From: Marivirga arenosa
Lineage (GTDB): Bacteria; Bacteroidota; Bacteroidia; Cytophagales; Cyclobacteriaceae
Assembly: GCF_030503875.2 (NCBI RefSeq)
Contig: NZ_CP129968.2
Location: forward strand, 2,134,001 to 2,198,000
Direction of reading: 5' to 3'
Length of the DNA stretch: 64,000 bases
Every line of letters begins with the position of its first letter. Position 1 is the first letter of the stretch. The translations under genes were made by a program, and so were the position numbers. The notes beneath the pieces were generated by a model. It saw only the letters and a program-made list of their open reading frames with translations. It ran no database searches and had not been told where the DNA came from. Positions 26,172 to 34,308 of this stretch are shown here, one piece after another.

Positions 26172-27809
26172 TTAATTATTCGATTCTGATAATATTTTAT
26201 GTTCTAAACTAGCTTTTACAAATCGCACAAATAATGGATGTGGATTTAATACAGTACTCTTAAGCTCAGGATGAAATTGTGTTCCTACAAACCATGGATG
26301 ATCTGGTATTTCTACAATTTCCACTAAATTTCTTTTTGGGTTTTTACCTGTGGCAATCATTCCCGCAGCTTCAATTTCCTGCAAATATCTATTATTAAAT
26401 TCGTATCTGTGCCTATGTCGTTCAGTAATTTTTGTTTTTCCGTAAGCTTGATAGGCTTTTGTATTCTTTTTGATTTCACATTCGTAAGAACCAAGTCGCA
26501 TAGTACCTCCTTTTTGAGTAATGCTATGCTGTTCTTCCATTAAATCAATAATTGGATTTTTTGTTTTCTCATCAATCTCAGTAGAAGAGGCATCTTTCAG
26601 GCCTAATACATTTCTAGCAAATTCAACAACCGCACACTGCATTCCTAAACAAATACCAAAGAATGGTAATTTCTCTTCTCTACAATATTTAATGGTTTGA
26701 ATTTTCCCTTCAATTCCTCTTTCACCAAAGCCTGGAGCTACTAATACACCATGAACGCCTTTCAAAATTGAGGCTACATTTTCTTCATTGATTTCTTCCG
26801 AGTGAATCCATTTTACATTTACTTTAGTCTCATTTTCTGCTCCCGCATGTATGAAAGCTTCAGTAATTGATTTATAGGCATCAGGTAGTTCTATATACTT
26901 ACCCACTAATGCAATACTGATTTCAGATATTGGATTCTTTAATTTACCAAGGAAATTTTTCCATTGTGTTAATTCTGGTTCCAGTTTATGAGAAAGCTTT
27001 AATTTAGCTAAAACCCTTTCATCAAGTTTTTCTTTTCTCATTAGTAAAGGAACATCATAGATTGAATCAGCATCCATCGCTTCTATAACAGAATTAATAT
27101 TTACGTTACAGAATAAAGCTAATTTCTTTCTAATTTCTTGAGGTAACTTATGTTCAGTTCGGCATACTAAAATATCAGGTTGGATACCTGACTCTAATAA
27201 CTGCTTTACAGCATGTTGTGTCGGTTTAGTTTTTAATTCGCCAGCAGCACTTAAATAGGGAATTAAGGTAAGATTGATAACTAGAAAATTGTTAGGTCCA
27301 ACATCCCATTTTACTTGTCTTACGGCTTCAATAAAAGGTAGTGATTCGATATCCCCTACACAACCACCTATTTCAGTGATTACAATATCATAATCATTTT
27401 TCTCGGCTACTGAATATATATTTCTTTTTATCTCGTCCGTAATGTGTGGAATAACCTGTACAGTTTTTCCTAAGTAAGCGCCTTCTCTTTCTTTGGTAAT
27501 TACATTATAATAAATTCTACCGGTCGTTACATTGTTTTCTTGAGAGGTATTAATGTTTAAGAAACGTTCATAGTGTCCTAAATCTAAATCAGTTTCAGCA
27601 CCATCTTCTGTAACAAAACATTCTCCATGCTCATAAGGATTTAATGTGCCTGGATCAACATTTATATAAGGATCTAGTTTTTGGATGGTAACTGAAAACC
27701 CCCTTGCTTGAAGTAATTTAGCTAAAGAGGCTGCAATAATTCCTTTACCTAAAGAGGAAGTTACACCGCCAGTAACAAAGATGAATTTAGTATTTTTTCG
27801 AGATGCCAT
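26172..27809 (-). CDS. pyrG: CTP synthase
   Basis: CTP synthase converts UTP to CTP using ATP and glutamine. The 545 residues show the amidoligase domain (about 1-270) with [12 protein letters not shown] near the start and ALFCNV. The class I glutamine amidotransferase domain (about 295-540) has the nucleophile elbow GICLGMQC and the His/Glu pair in QFHPE. Length and motifs are normal. It is the first gene of the pyrG-yidC unit; a perfect -7 box lies 37 bases upstream. Confidence 0.98.
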   Translation of the reverse strand: MASRKNTKFIFVTGGVTSSLGKGIIAASLAKLLQARGFSVTIQKLDPYINVDPGTLNPYEHGECFVTEDGAETDLDLGHYERFLNINTSQENNVTTGRIYYNVITKEREGAYLGKTVQVIPHITDEIKRNIYSVAEKNDYDIVITEIGGCVGDIESLPFIEAVRQVKWDVGPNNFLVINLTLIPYLSAAGELKTKPTQHAVKQLLESGIQPDILVCRTEHKLPQEIRKKLALFCNVNINSVIEAMDADSIYDVPLLMRKEKLDERVLAKLKLSHKLEPELTQWKNFLGKLKNPISEISIALVGKYIELPDAYKSITEAFIHAGAENETKVNVKWIHSEEINEENVASILKGVHGVLVAPGFGERGIEGKIQTIKYCREEKLPFFGICLGMQCAVVEFARNVLGLKDASSTEIDEKTKNPIIDLMEEQHSITQKGGTMRLGSYECEIKKNTKAYQAYGKTKITERHRHRYEFNNRYLQEIEAAGMIATGKNPKRNLVEIVEIPDHPWFVGTQFHPELKSTVLNPHPLFVRFVKASLEHKILSESNN

Positions 27810-27846
27810 AAGTTAATTTTGAAATGCCTGCTATACTTATGGGATA

Positions 27847-27854
27847 CAAAGGTA
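27847..27854 (-). promoter_or_regulatory. pyrG -7 promoter box
   Basis: On the minus strand this reads TACCTTTG, a perfect match to TAnnTTTG, 37 bases before the pyrG start. I see no good TTG at -33, so only the -7 part is supported. Confidence 0.5.
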
Positions 27855-27988
27855 GTATAAGCATTTTAAATAATTCATCTATTTTGGATAATAATATAAA
27901 TTTTTCTGATATGAATTCAGAAAGCTTTCATAGTTAATAGGTTAATTTAACTTAATACGATTATTGGATGATATTAATTTGATTATTC

Positions 27989-28732
27989 TCAATTTAAAAC
28001 CTCAAATTCTTTAAGATTTGGATACATATTTAAAGAAGGCCATGTATTAAGTTCTGATATATTTATGGTCATTACACTTTCATGTGAAGTTGCAATCTTG
28101 GCACCTTCTGGCGTAGTATTCCAATCATCCCAAGTAAATTTCATTCCACCAATTGGAATTATTTGAACCCACATTTTAACGTATTCAGCTAAAGCCGTTT
28201 TTTTGTCAACCACCCAAAGATAAGAATCGCCCGGTGTAACACCTCCAGTTTGATAAGTTACCAATAAGCCTTCTTTATTTTCATCGGTTTGAGGGACATA
28301 TTTTCTAATCGTTCCGTTATCTTTTATTTTTGTAATGGGATTTAACCAAAATGAATCATTTGCCCAAATACCATAAGCTTCATCTAGCAGTTTATTAGAT
28401 ACTTCTTCTCTTTCTATTTTTTTCTCTTTTGCAAATGCTACACCTTCTTTGGTTCCAAGTTTTATAAATACATCATAGTTATCCCATGATACTTTTGCCC
28501 GATGATTTACTTTGTCCCAAACTAAGTGACGCTGACCAGTAAAATTCCATTCTACTACTGCGATAGCATGCCAGGCGGAATCATTAACTGCCTCAAGCAT
28601 TCTATTAGCTAATTCTTCAGCTTTTGGACCTTCTTCCCCTGTAGGTAAATCTTCATCTACTATTAGATAGGCGACATAACCAATGAGTCCTAAGCTTAAT
28701 AATATGATGCTAATCCATTTTAAAACTTTCAT
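27989..28732 (-). CDS. Membrane-anchored periplasmic protein of unknown function
   Basis: The function is not recognised. I start the gene at 28732 (MKVLKW), which gives a 247-residue protein with an N-terminal anchor (about 4-22) and a periplasmic domain. An upstream extension to 28780 would overlap rsmG. The domain is rich in Trp and has paired strands (AVVEWNFTGQRHLVWDK, AKVSWDNYDVFIK), which resembles lipoprotein-carrier folds such as LolA, but this is a weak guess. It is the last gene of the glycosyltransferase-sigma-rsmG operon, 13 bases after rsmG. Confidence 0.7.
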   Translation of the reverse strand: MKVLKWISIILLSLGLIGYVAYLIVDEDLPTGEEGPKAEELANRMLEAVNDSAWHAIAVVEWNFTGQRHLVWDKVNHRAKVSWDNYDVFIKLGTKEGVAFAKEKKIEREEVSNKLLDEAYGIWANDSFWLNPITKIKDNGTIRKYVPQTDENKEGLLVTYQTGGVTPGDSYLWVVDKKTALAEYVKMWVQIIPIGGMKFTWDDWNTTPEGAKIATSHESVMTINISELNTWPSLNMYPNLKEFEVLN

Positions 28733-28745
28733 ATATAAATATAGT

Positions 28746-29369
28746 TTAGAATGGGACGAATATGATTTTTTTAGTATCAAAGAATTCTTCTTCGAAATAA
28801 TCCGATATAGATACTTCTTGATACATTCTTTTAATTTCAGACATTTCTTCCTCTAAATCTCCACCTTTTAAGGCAATTACGCCACAATTATCTTCAGGCT
28901 TGTTTGAATAAATCTTTTGATTAACCCAATGTAAGAATGGCTTCATTCTGGTTACAGCTCGACTTACTACAAAATTGAATTTACCTTTTGTCTTTTCCGC
29001 TCTTTGATGAAATGCTTCAACATTTTCTAATCCCAATGCTTCAATTACTGCATTTACAACTTTAATTTTTTTGCCAATGGAGTCCACTAAAGTGAATTCT
29101 GCATCGGGAAATAAAATTGCTAAAGGGATTCCAGGAAAACCACCTCCAGTTCCAACATCTAAGATTTTTTTTTCAGATAAATCTTGAAATTTAGCTATTG
29201 CTAAAGCATGGAGTATATGCTTTTCATAAATGTTTTCAATATCCTTTCTTGAAACTACATTTATTTTGTCGTTCCATTCAGCATATAAACTTCCTAATTC
29301 TTTAAATTGGGCTTTTTGTTGCTCACTTAAATCAATAAAGTATTTTTCTATAATAGCACTACTATCCAT
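28746..29369 (-). CDS. rsmG: 16S rRNA (guanine-N7)-methyltransferase RsmG
   Basis: RsmG methylates N7 of G527 in 16S rRNA using SAM. The 207-residue form starting at 29369 (MDSSAIIEK) begins one base after the sigma-factor stop; an ATG 27 bases upstream is also possible. Motifs are YAEWNDKINVVSRKD, the SAM loop LDVGTGGGFPGIPLAI, ALGLENVEAFHQRAE and VVSRAV. Length is normal. It is in the middle of a four-gene operon with an ECF sigma factor. Confidence 0.95.
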   Translation of the reverse strand: MDSSAIIEKYFIDLSEQQKAQFKELGSLYAEWNDKINVVSRKDIENIYEKHILHALAIAKFQDLSEKKILDVGTGGGFPGIPLAILFPDAEFTLVDSIGKKIKVVNAVIEALGLENVEAFHQRAEKTKGKFNFVVSRAVTRMKPFLHWVNQKIYSNKPEDNCGVIALKGGDLEEEMSEIKRMYQEVSISDYFEEEFFDTKKIIFVPF

Positions 29370-29370
29370 C

Positions 29371-29988
29371 TTAGAATCTATTCTCTTTTCCTTCAATTAA
29401 TTCTCTCATTAATTCTCTGGATCTATGTAATTGTGCTTTTATAGTTCCTAAAGGGGCTTCTAATTCAGTTGCAATTTCCTCATAAGATAGTTCTTGAAAA
29501 TATCTTAGCTTCACTAATCGCTGATATTTTGCAGGAAGTTTATCAACGAACATTCTCATTAATTCAATTCGCTGTTCTTTAATAGCTTTATCTTGAGGGG
29601 TTAAATTTCCTTTATCTTCTACATCAATCTCTACAGCATCACCATTATCATCTTTATAAGACGAATGAATGCTAATGGTTCTTAATTTCTTTTTTCTAAT
29701 AAAATCAATAGCATTATTGGTGGCAATTCTGAAAAGCCAGGTACTAAATGTATAATCTTTTTTAAATCTATGTAAACTTTTGAAAGCTTTTGAAAAAGCT
29801 TCTATAGTAAGGTCCTCTGCATCATCAACATTACGAACCATTTTTAAAACCATGTGATAAACTGGTTTTTTATATCTTTTCATTAACTCAGCATAGGCCA
29901 TTTGGTCTTTGGCAATTACTGCTTGATCTATTAGTCTGAAATCTTTTAACGCCTTCTCTGAGAAATTTCTATTTTTATTTATTTCCAT
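29371..29988 (-). CDS. ECF-type RNA polymerase sigma factor
   Basis: The 205-residue sigma-70 family protein has region 2 (about 28-100: DAEDLTIEAFSKAFKSL, FSTWLFRIATNNAIDFIRKKK). A charged linker (about 100-135) leads to region 4 (about 140-195: LPAKYQRLVKLRYFQELSYEEIATEL, GTIKAQLHRSRE). No anti-sigma gene is adjacent, so it may be controlled otherwise, or be nearly constitutive as in Bacteroidota housekeeping ECFs. Its start overlaps the glycosyltransferase gene by 10 bases and its stop is one base from rsmG. Confidence 0.93.
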   Translation of the reverse strand: MEINKNRNFSEKALKDFRLIDQAVIAKDQMAYAELMKRYKKPVYHMVLKMVRNVDDAEDLTIEAFSKAFKSLHRFKKDYTFSTWLFRIATNNAIDFIRKKKLRTISIHSSYKDDNGDAVEIDVEDKGNLTPQDKAIKEQRIELMRMFVDKLPAKYQRLVKLRYFQELSYEEIATELEAPLGTIKAQLHRSRELMRELIEGKENRF

Positions 29989-31100
29989 TTATGATGCTTA
30001 GTTAGTGAAGCATATACTCCCCATATCCAATAAAACCCTACAAAAAAGAATTCTGTGATAGGTAAAAAGTAATGCCTAAAAAGTATTCCAAAATTAATGC
30101 TAAGCTTGTAAAACACGACATATTGTCCTATCAACCTTAGTAAAAAAGTTAAACTTAAAATTAAAAATTCAGTACGACTTCCCAAGATTAAACTAAATAT
30201 TAATAAAATCCATATTAATGTTTGGCTAAAATGAAATAGTCCGAGTTTAAACTTGTCTTTATTTTTATAATATTTCCCTACCGATAAATGTCTTTTCTTC
30301 TGATTTAAATATTCCTTCCAGTTCGATTTGGGAGTTGAAAAAGTAATCGCATCAGGCGAAATGCAAATTTCAGTATTATCTTTATTCGCATTTTTATTAA
30401 CCCATAAATCATCATCTCCCCCCATTATTTCTTGGAAACCATCAAATCCATTTGTTTTTAGGAAAAATGATTTTCTATACCCAATATTTCTTCCCACCCC
30501 CATATAGGGAGAATTTTTATAGGCAAATGATAAATATAATAAAGCAGTTTGAAGCGTTTCAAAATTTATAAATTGACTTAAAAAGCCAGAACTCTTATGG
30601 TATAATGAAACGCCTAAAACGATATCTATTTTATTTGTAAATAAAGATGACATTCTGTCAATCCAATTTGAAGAAGATGGCTTACAATCAGCATCACTCA
30701 ATAGCAAAATTTCATTATTTGCTTCTTTTACGCCAATTGTGATTGCATATTTTTTAGGATTAAAATGATTTGGTACTTTGTCTATATCAATAACTTTAAG
30801 TTTTCGGTTTTGTAATTGAACCTTATTTAACCACTCTTTTGTGCCATCTTTTGAACGATCATTCACTAAAATAACTTCATAATCCTCATAATGTTGGTTT
30901 AAAAAGGAGATTAAATTGGTTTTCAGGTTTTTTAACTCATTATGAGCACAGATTATTACAGATACGGGCTTTTTTGATGGCTTATTGAAATCATGATCTG
31001 ACTCATGAAAAATAAAAGGTATAAAGTATTTTGACTGAAAGTATAATTGAATCAGAAATGAGAAAATAAATGCAATACCTAGTAAGCTCATTTCAGTCAT
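29979..31100 (-). CDS. Family 2 glycosyltransferase, membrane-bound
   Basis: The 373-residue protein has an N-terminal helix (about 5-24). The GT-A domain starts near 45 (VSVIICAHNELKNLKTNL, then VNDRSKDGT), carries the DxD motif in LLSDADCKP, and ends with a GGDDDLWV segment and QKKRH, where the acceptor site and catalytic Asp are expected. Two or three C-terminal transmembrane helices lie at about 275-365. It probably builds a cell-surface glycan or glycolipid. It is first in the operon with the sigma factor and rsmG. The donor sugar cannot be told. Confidence 0.88.
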   Translation of the reverse strand: MTEMSLLGIAFIFSFLIQLYFQSKYFIPFIFHESDHDFNKPSKKPVSVIICAHNELKNLKTNLISFLNQHYEDYEVILVNDRSKDGTKEWLNKVQLQNRKLKVIDIDKVPNHFNPKKYAITIGVKEANNEILLLSDADCKPSSSNWIDRMSSLFTNKIDIVLGVSLYHKSSGFLSQFINFETLQTALLYLSFAYKNSPYMGVGRNIGYRKSFFLKTNGFDGFQEIMGGDDDLWVNKNANKDNTEICISPDAITFSTPKSNWKEYLNQKKRHLSVGKYYKNKDKFKLGLFHFSQTLIWILLIFSLILGSRTEFLILSLTFLLRLIGQYVVFYKLSINFGILFRHYFLPITEFFFVGFYWIWGVYASLTKHHKWK

Positions 31101-31168
31101 TTTATAAATTGATTTTGCATTTCAACAAAGATATTAGAAAATAAAAACTATAAATTCTTCAGAAGCTA

Positions 31169-31176
31169 TATTTTTG
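31169..31176 (+). promoter_or_regulatory. tgt -7 promoter box
   Basis: TATTTTTG fits TAnnTTTG perfectly and ends 7 bases before the tgt ATG, which implies a very short or absent leader. No clear -33 TTG is seen. Confidence 0.45.
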
Positions 31177-31183
31177 CAATCTT

Positions 31184-32314
31184 ATGCAATTTACTATTTC
31201 AAATAAAGATAAAAACTCAAGTGCCAGGGCAGGAGAACTGACAACAGCACATGGAACTATAAAGACACCGATATTTATGCCGGTGGGTACGGCTGGATCT
31301 GTGAAGGCAGTGCATCAGCGTGAATTAAAGGATGATATTCAAGCACAGATTATATTAGGAAATACGTATCACCTTTATTTAAGACCGGGATTGGATGTTT
31401 TACAAAAAGCAGGGGGGCTTCATAAATTTAATGGTTGGGATAAACCAATTTTAACTGATAGTGGTGGTTATCAGGTTTATAGTCTTTCTGGCACTAGAAA
31501 AATTAAGGAAGAAGGAGTAACTTTTAAATCTCATATCGATGGTTCTAAGCATATCTTTAGCCCTGAAGGAGTTATGGATATTCAGCGAAAAATAGGCGCT
31601 GATATCATTATGGCCTTTGATGAGTGTACACCTTATCCATGTGATTATGAGTATGCTCGAAAATCTATGGATATGACTCATAGATGGTTGGATAGATGTA
31701 TTCAGCAATTTGACAATACAGAAGGCCTATATGGTTATGAACAATCTCTATTTCCTATTGTACAAGGAAGTACCTATAAAGATTTAAGAAAGCGTTCAGC
31801 TGAAGAAATTGCTTCAAAGAATAGAGTAGGAAATGCAATCGGAGGTTTATCAGTTGGTGAACCTGCTGAAGATATGTATGAAATGACTGAATTGGTTTGT
31901 GATATTCTCCCCCAGGATAAACCGAGGTATTTAATGGGAGTAGGTACTCCTGCTAATATATTAGAATGTATAGCACTGGGTGTTGATATGTTTGATTGCG
32001 TAATGCCAACCAGAAATGCAAGAAATGGAATGTTATTTACGACAGAGGGTATCATCAATATTAGAAATAAAAAGTGGGAAGATGATTTTTCTCCGATCGA
32101 TCCTAATCTTGGTACTTATGTGGATACATTTTACACAAAAGCGTATTTAAGACATTTAATTCATTCTAAAGAAATACTTGGAGCTCAAATTGCGAGTATT
32201 CATAATTTAACTTTTTACCTTTGGCTAGTGGGTGAAGCTAGAGAACAGATTATCTCTGGCACATTTTATGATTGGAAGGAGAAAATGGTCAAAAAATTAA
32301 TGACTCGTCTTTAA
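31184..32314 (+). CDS. tgt: Queuine/preQ1 tRNA-guanine transglycosylase
   Basis: Tgt exchanges guanine-34 of GUN-anticodon tRNAs for preQ1 on the way to queuosine. The 376 residues show GNTYHLYLRPG, TDSGGYQVYSL (Asp92), QGSTYKDLR, and FDCVMPTRNARNG with the nucleophile Asp271. The usual zinc site (CxCxxC then His) lacks its cysteines: residues 308-320 read NLGTYVDTFYTKA before AYLRHL, although the matching His340 (IHNL) remains. I recall the same loss in other Bacteroidota Tgt proteins, so function is probably kept. It is first of a likely four-gene unit with an Lpt permease, a DMT transporter and an envelope protein. Confidence 0.96.
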   Translation: MQFTISNKDKNSSARAGELTTAHGTIKTPIFMPVGTAGSVKAVHQRELKDDIQAQIILGNTYHLYLRPGLDVLQKAGGLHKFNGWDKPILTDSGGYQVYSLSGTRKIKEEGVTFKSHIDGSKHIFSPEGVMDIQRKIGADIIMAFDECTPYPCDYEYARKSMDMTHRWLDRCIQQFDNTEGLYGYEQSLFPIVQGSTYKDLRKRSAEEIASKNRVGNAIGGLSVGEPAEDMYEMTELVCDILPQDKPRYLMGVGTPANILECIALGVDMFDCVMPTRNARNGMLFTTEGIINIRNKKWEDDFSPIDPNLGTYVDTFYTKAYLRHLIHSKEILGAQIASIHNLTFYLWLVGEAREQIISGTFYDWKEKMVKKLMTRL

Positions 32315-32322
32315 GAATCAAT

Positions 32323-33396
32323 ATGAAGTTATTAGACAAATACATACTTAAAAAATTCTTGTCAACATTCATTTTCGTGGTTTTAATCATCTTGGCAATC
32401 GTGACAGTGATTGATTATACAGAAAAGAATGATGATTTCATGGAGCATAATCTATCATTATTGGAAATACTACCCTATTATGGAGCCTTCATACCATGGA
32501 TCGGAAACTTGATTACTCCAATTACCATTTTTATTGCTGCTGTATTTGTTACTTCTAAAATGGCTGGACATACTGAAATCGTAGCCATGCTGGCTAGCGG
32601 TATGAGTTTCAGACGTTTTTTATTTCCTTATATGCTGGGAGCTGGTATTGTAGGATTAGCTAGTTTTTTCTTAAACGCCTACATCATTCCAGATGCTAAT
32701 AAAACCCGAATTGCTTTTGAAACTGCATATGTAAAAAAACCATTCTATTTTACTGATCGAGATATACACCTCAAAATAGCCCCTAATACTTATGCATATA
32801 TGGAAAGCTACAATAATCAAAGAGATGTTGGTTATAGGTTTACATTAGAACTAATAGAAGATAAAATATTAAAAGAAAAGCTAAGTGCTAGAAGAATTGA
32901 GTGGGACTCTGCCCAAAGTAAATGGAAAGTGAGAGATTGGGATTTAAGAAAGTTCAATGGAATGGAAGAAATAGTTGAAAAGGGTCGAGAAATGGATACC
33001 GTTTTGAATATTACTCCAAAAGATTTCGGTAACACCTACGGACTTCAGGAAACACTGACCCTAAGTGAGTTAAATGATTATATTAGCTTATTGAAAGAAC
33101 GGGGTGCAGATAATGTGAAAATTTACCTAATTGAGCGCTATATTAGATTTATGGCTCCATTTGCGGCCATTATTTTAACATTTATTGGAGTAGTAGTTTC
33201 ATCAAAAAAGAAAAGAGGGGGGACGGGATTTCAAATAGCCCTAGGATTTGTGATTGCTTTTGTATTTATCATATTCTTCATTTTAAGTAAAGCAATAGCT
33301 GAAAACTCTTCTATGAACCCAATATTAGCGGTATGGCTACCGAATATTACTTTTTCTATTGTAGGCCTAATACTTTATAAATTCGTACCACGATGA
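32323..33396 (+). CDS. LptF/LptG family lipopolysaccharide export permease
   Basis: LptF and LptG form the membrane part of the LptB2FG extractor that lifts LPS from the inner membrane. The 357 residues from ATG 32323 (MKLLDKYILKKF) have the family N-terminus, three transmembrane helices (about 12-35, 55-80 and 98-120), a periplasmic beta domain (about 130-265) and three C-terminal helices (about 270-350). An in-frame upstream extension lies inside tgt and is not used. Whether it plays the F or G role cannot be told. It starts 8 bases after tgt. The partner is probably the gene at 50507-52111. Confidence 0.9.
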   Translation: MKLLDKYILKKFLSTFIFVVLIILAIVTVIDYTEKNDDFMEHNLSLLEILPYYGAFIPWIGNLITPITIFIAAVFVTSKMAGHTEIVAMLASGMSFRRFLFPYMLGAGIVGLASFFLNAYIIPDANKTRIAFETAYVKKPFYFTDRDIHLKIAPNTYAYMESYNNQRDVGYRFTLELIEDKILKEKLSARRIEWDSAQSKWKVRDWDLRKFNGMEEIVEKGREMDTVLNITPKDFGNTYGLQETLTLSELNDYISLLKERGADNVKIYLIERYIRFMAPFAAIILTFIGVVVSSKKKRGGTGFQIALGFVIAFVFIIFFILSKAIAENSSMNPILAVWLPNITFSIVGLILYKFVPR

Positions 33397-34304
33397 CAGA
33401 AGAATTAAAAAACTATCTACAGCTTCATTTTGTAGTTTTAATTTGGGGATTAACAGCTATTTTAGGATTGCTTATTAATGTTTCAGCTGTTGCGGTAGTT
33501 TTTTATAGGACGCTCTTTTCTACGATAATTCTTTTAGGGTTATTACTTCTTTGGAAAAAAAGTTTTAAGGTTGAATTTAAAGAGTTTTTCAAGATAATCG
33601 GGGTTGGGTTAATAATTGGATTGCATTGGATATTATTTTTTGCTGCTGCTAGAGTCTCTACGGCTTCCGTTTGCCTTGTGGGTATTGCTACATGTTCATT
33701 TTGGACTAGTTTAATAGAACCACTCATGAGTAGTAGAAAAATTAAAATCTATGAATTGTTATTAGGGATATTAGTGGTTCTTGGATTGTATATAATCTTC
33801 AGATTAGAATTTCAATATATCGAAGGTTTAATAATGGCAATTGTGGCTGCAATGTTAGCTAGTGTTTTTACTGTGCTAAATGGAAAACTAACTCATAAGC
33901 ACAATCACTATGTTATAACTTTTTATGAAATGATGGGGGCATGCTTGTCTTCACTTTTATTTATCCCTTTGTATCTTTATTATTTCGATACTGAAATTGT
34001 AAACTTCATTCCAAATCAATTGGACTGGGTATATCTTTTATTATTGGCTGGTATTTGCACAGTATTAGCATTTTCAATGTCAGTAAAAATACAAAAAGTT
34101 TTAAGTGCTTTTGTAGTAAACCTTACAGTCAACCTTGAACCTGTTTATGGAATTGTATTAGCTTTTGCTATTTTTGGTGAGAAAGAAAAAATGAGTGCTG
34201 GATTTTATTTAGGTACTGCCATTATTTTACTTTCTGTACTAAGCTACCCTCTAATTAATAGAGTAGTGAAAAGAAGAGCTTTGCAAAGTGACATAATTAG
34301 GTGA
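33393..34304 (+). CDS. EamA/DMT family transporter
   Basis: The 303-residue inner-membrane protein has ten predicted helices in two five-helix repeats, the EamA layout. WGLTAILGLLINVSAVAVVFYR is in the first repeat, and NLEPVYGIVLAFAIFGE is typical of the second. Substrates of this family vary (amino acids, metabolites, nucleotide sugars) and cannot be read from sequence. The start overlaps the stop of the Lpt permease by four bases (ATGA), so they are translationally coupled. Confidence 0.9.
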   Translation: MTEELKNYLQLHFVVLIWGLTAILGLLINVSAVAVVFYRTLFSTIILLGLLLLWKKSFKVEFKEFFKIIGVGLIIGLHWILFFAAARVSTASVCLVGIATCSFWTSLIEPLMSSRKIKIYELLLGILVVLGLYIIFRLEFQYIEGLIMAIVAAMLASVFTVLNGKLTHKHNHYVITFYEMMGACLSSLLFIPLYLYYFDTEIVNFIPNQLDWVYLLLLAGICTVLAFSMSVKIQKVLSAFVVNLTVNLEPVYGIVLAFAIFGEKEKMSAGFYLGTAIILLSVLSYPLINRVVKRRALQSDIIR

Positions 34305-34308
34305 TTAT

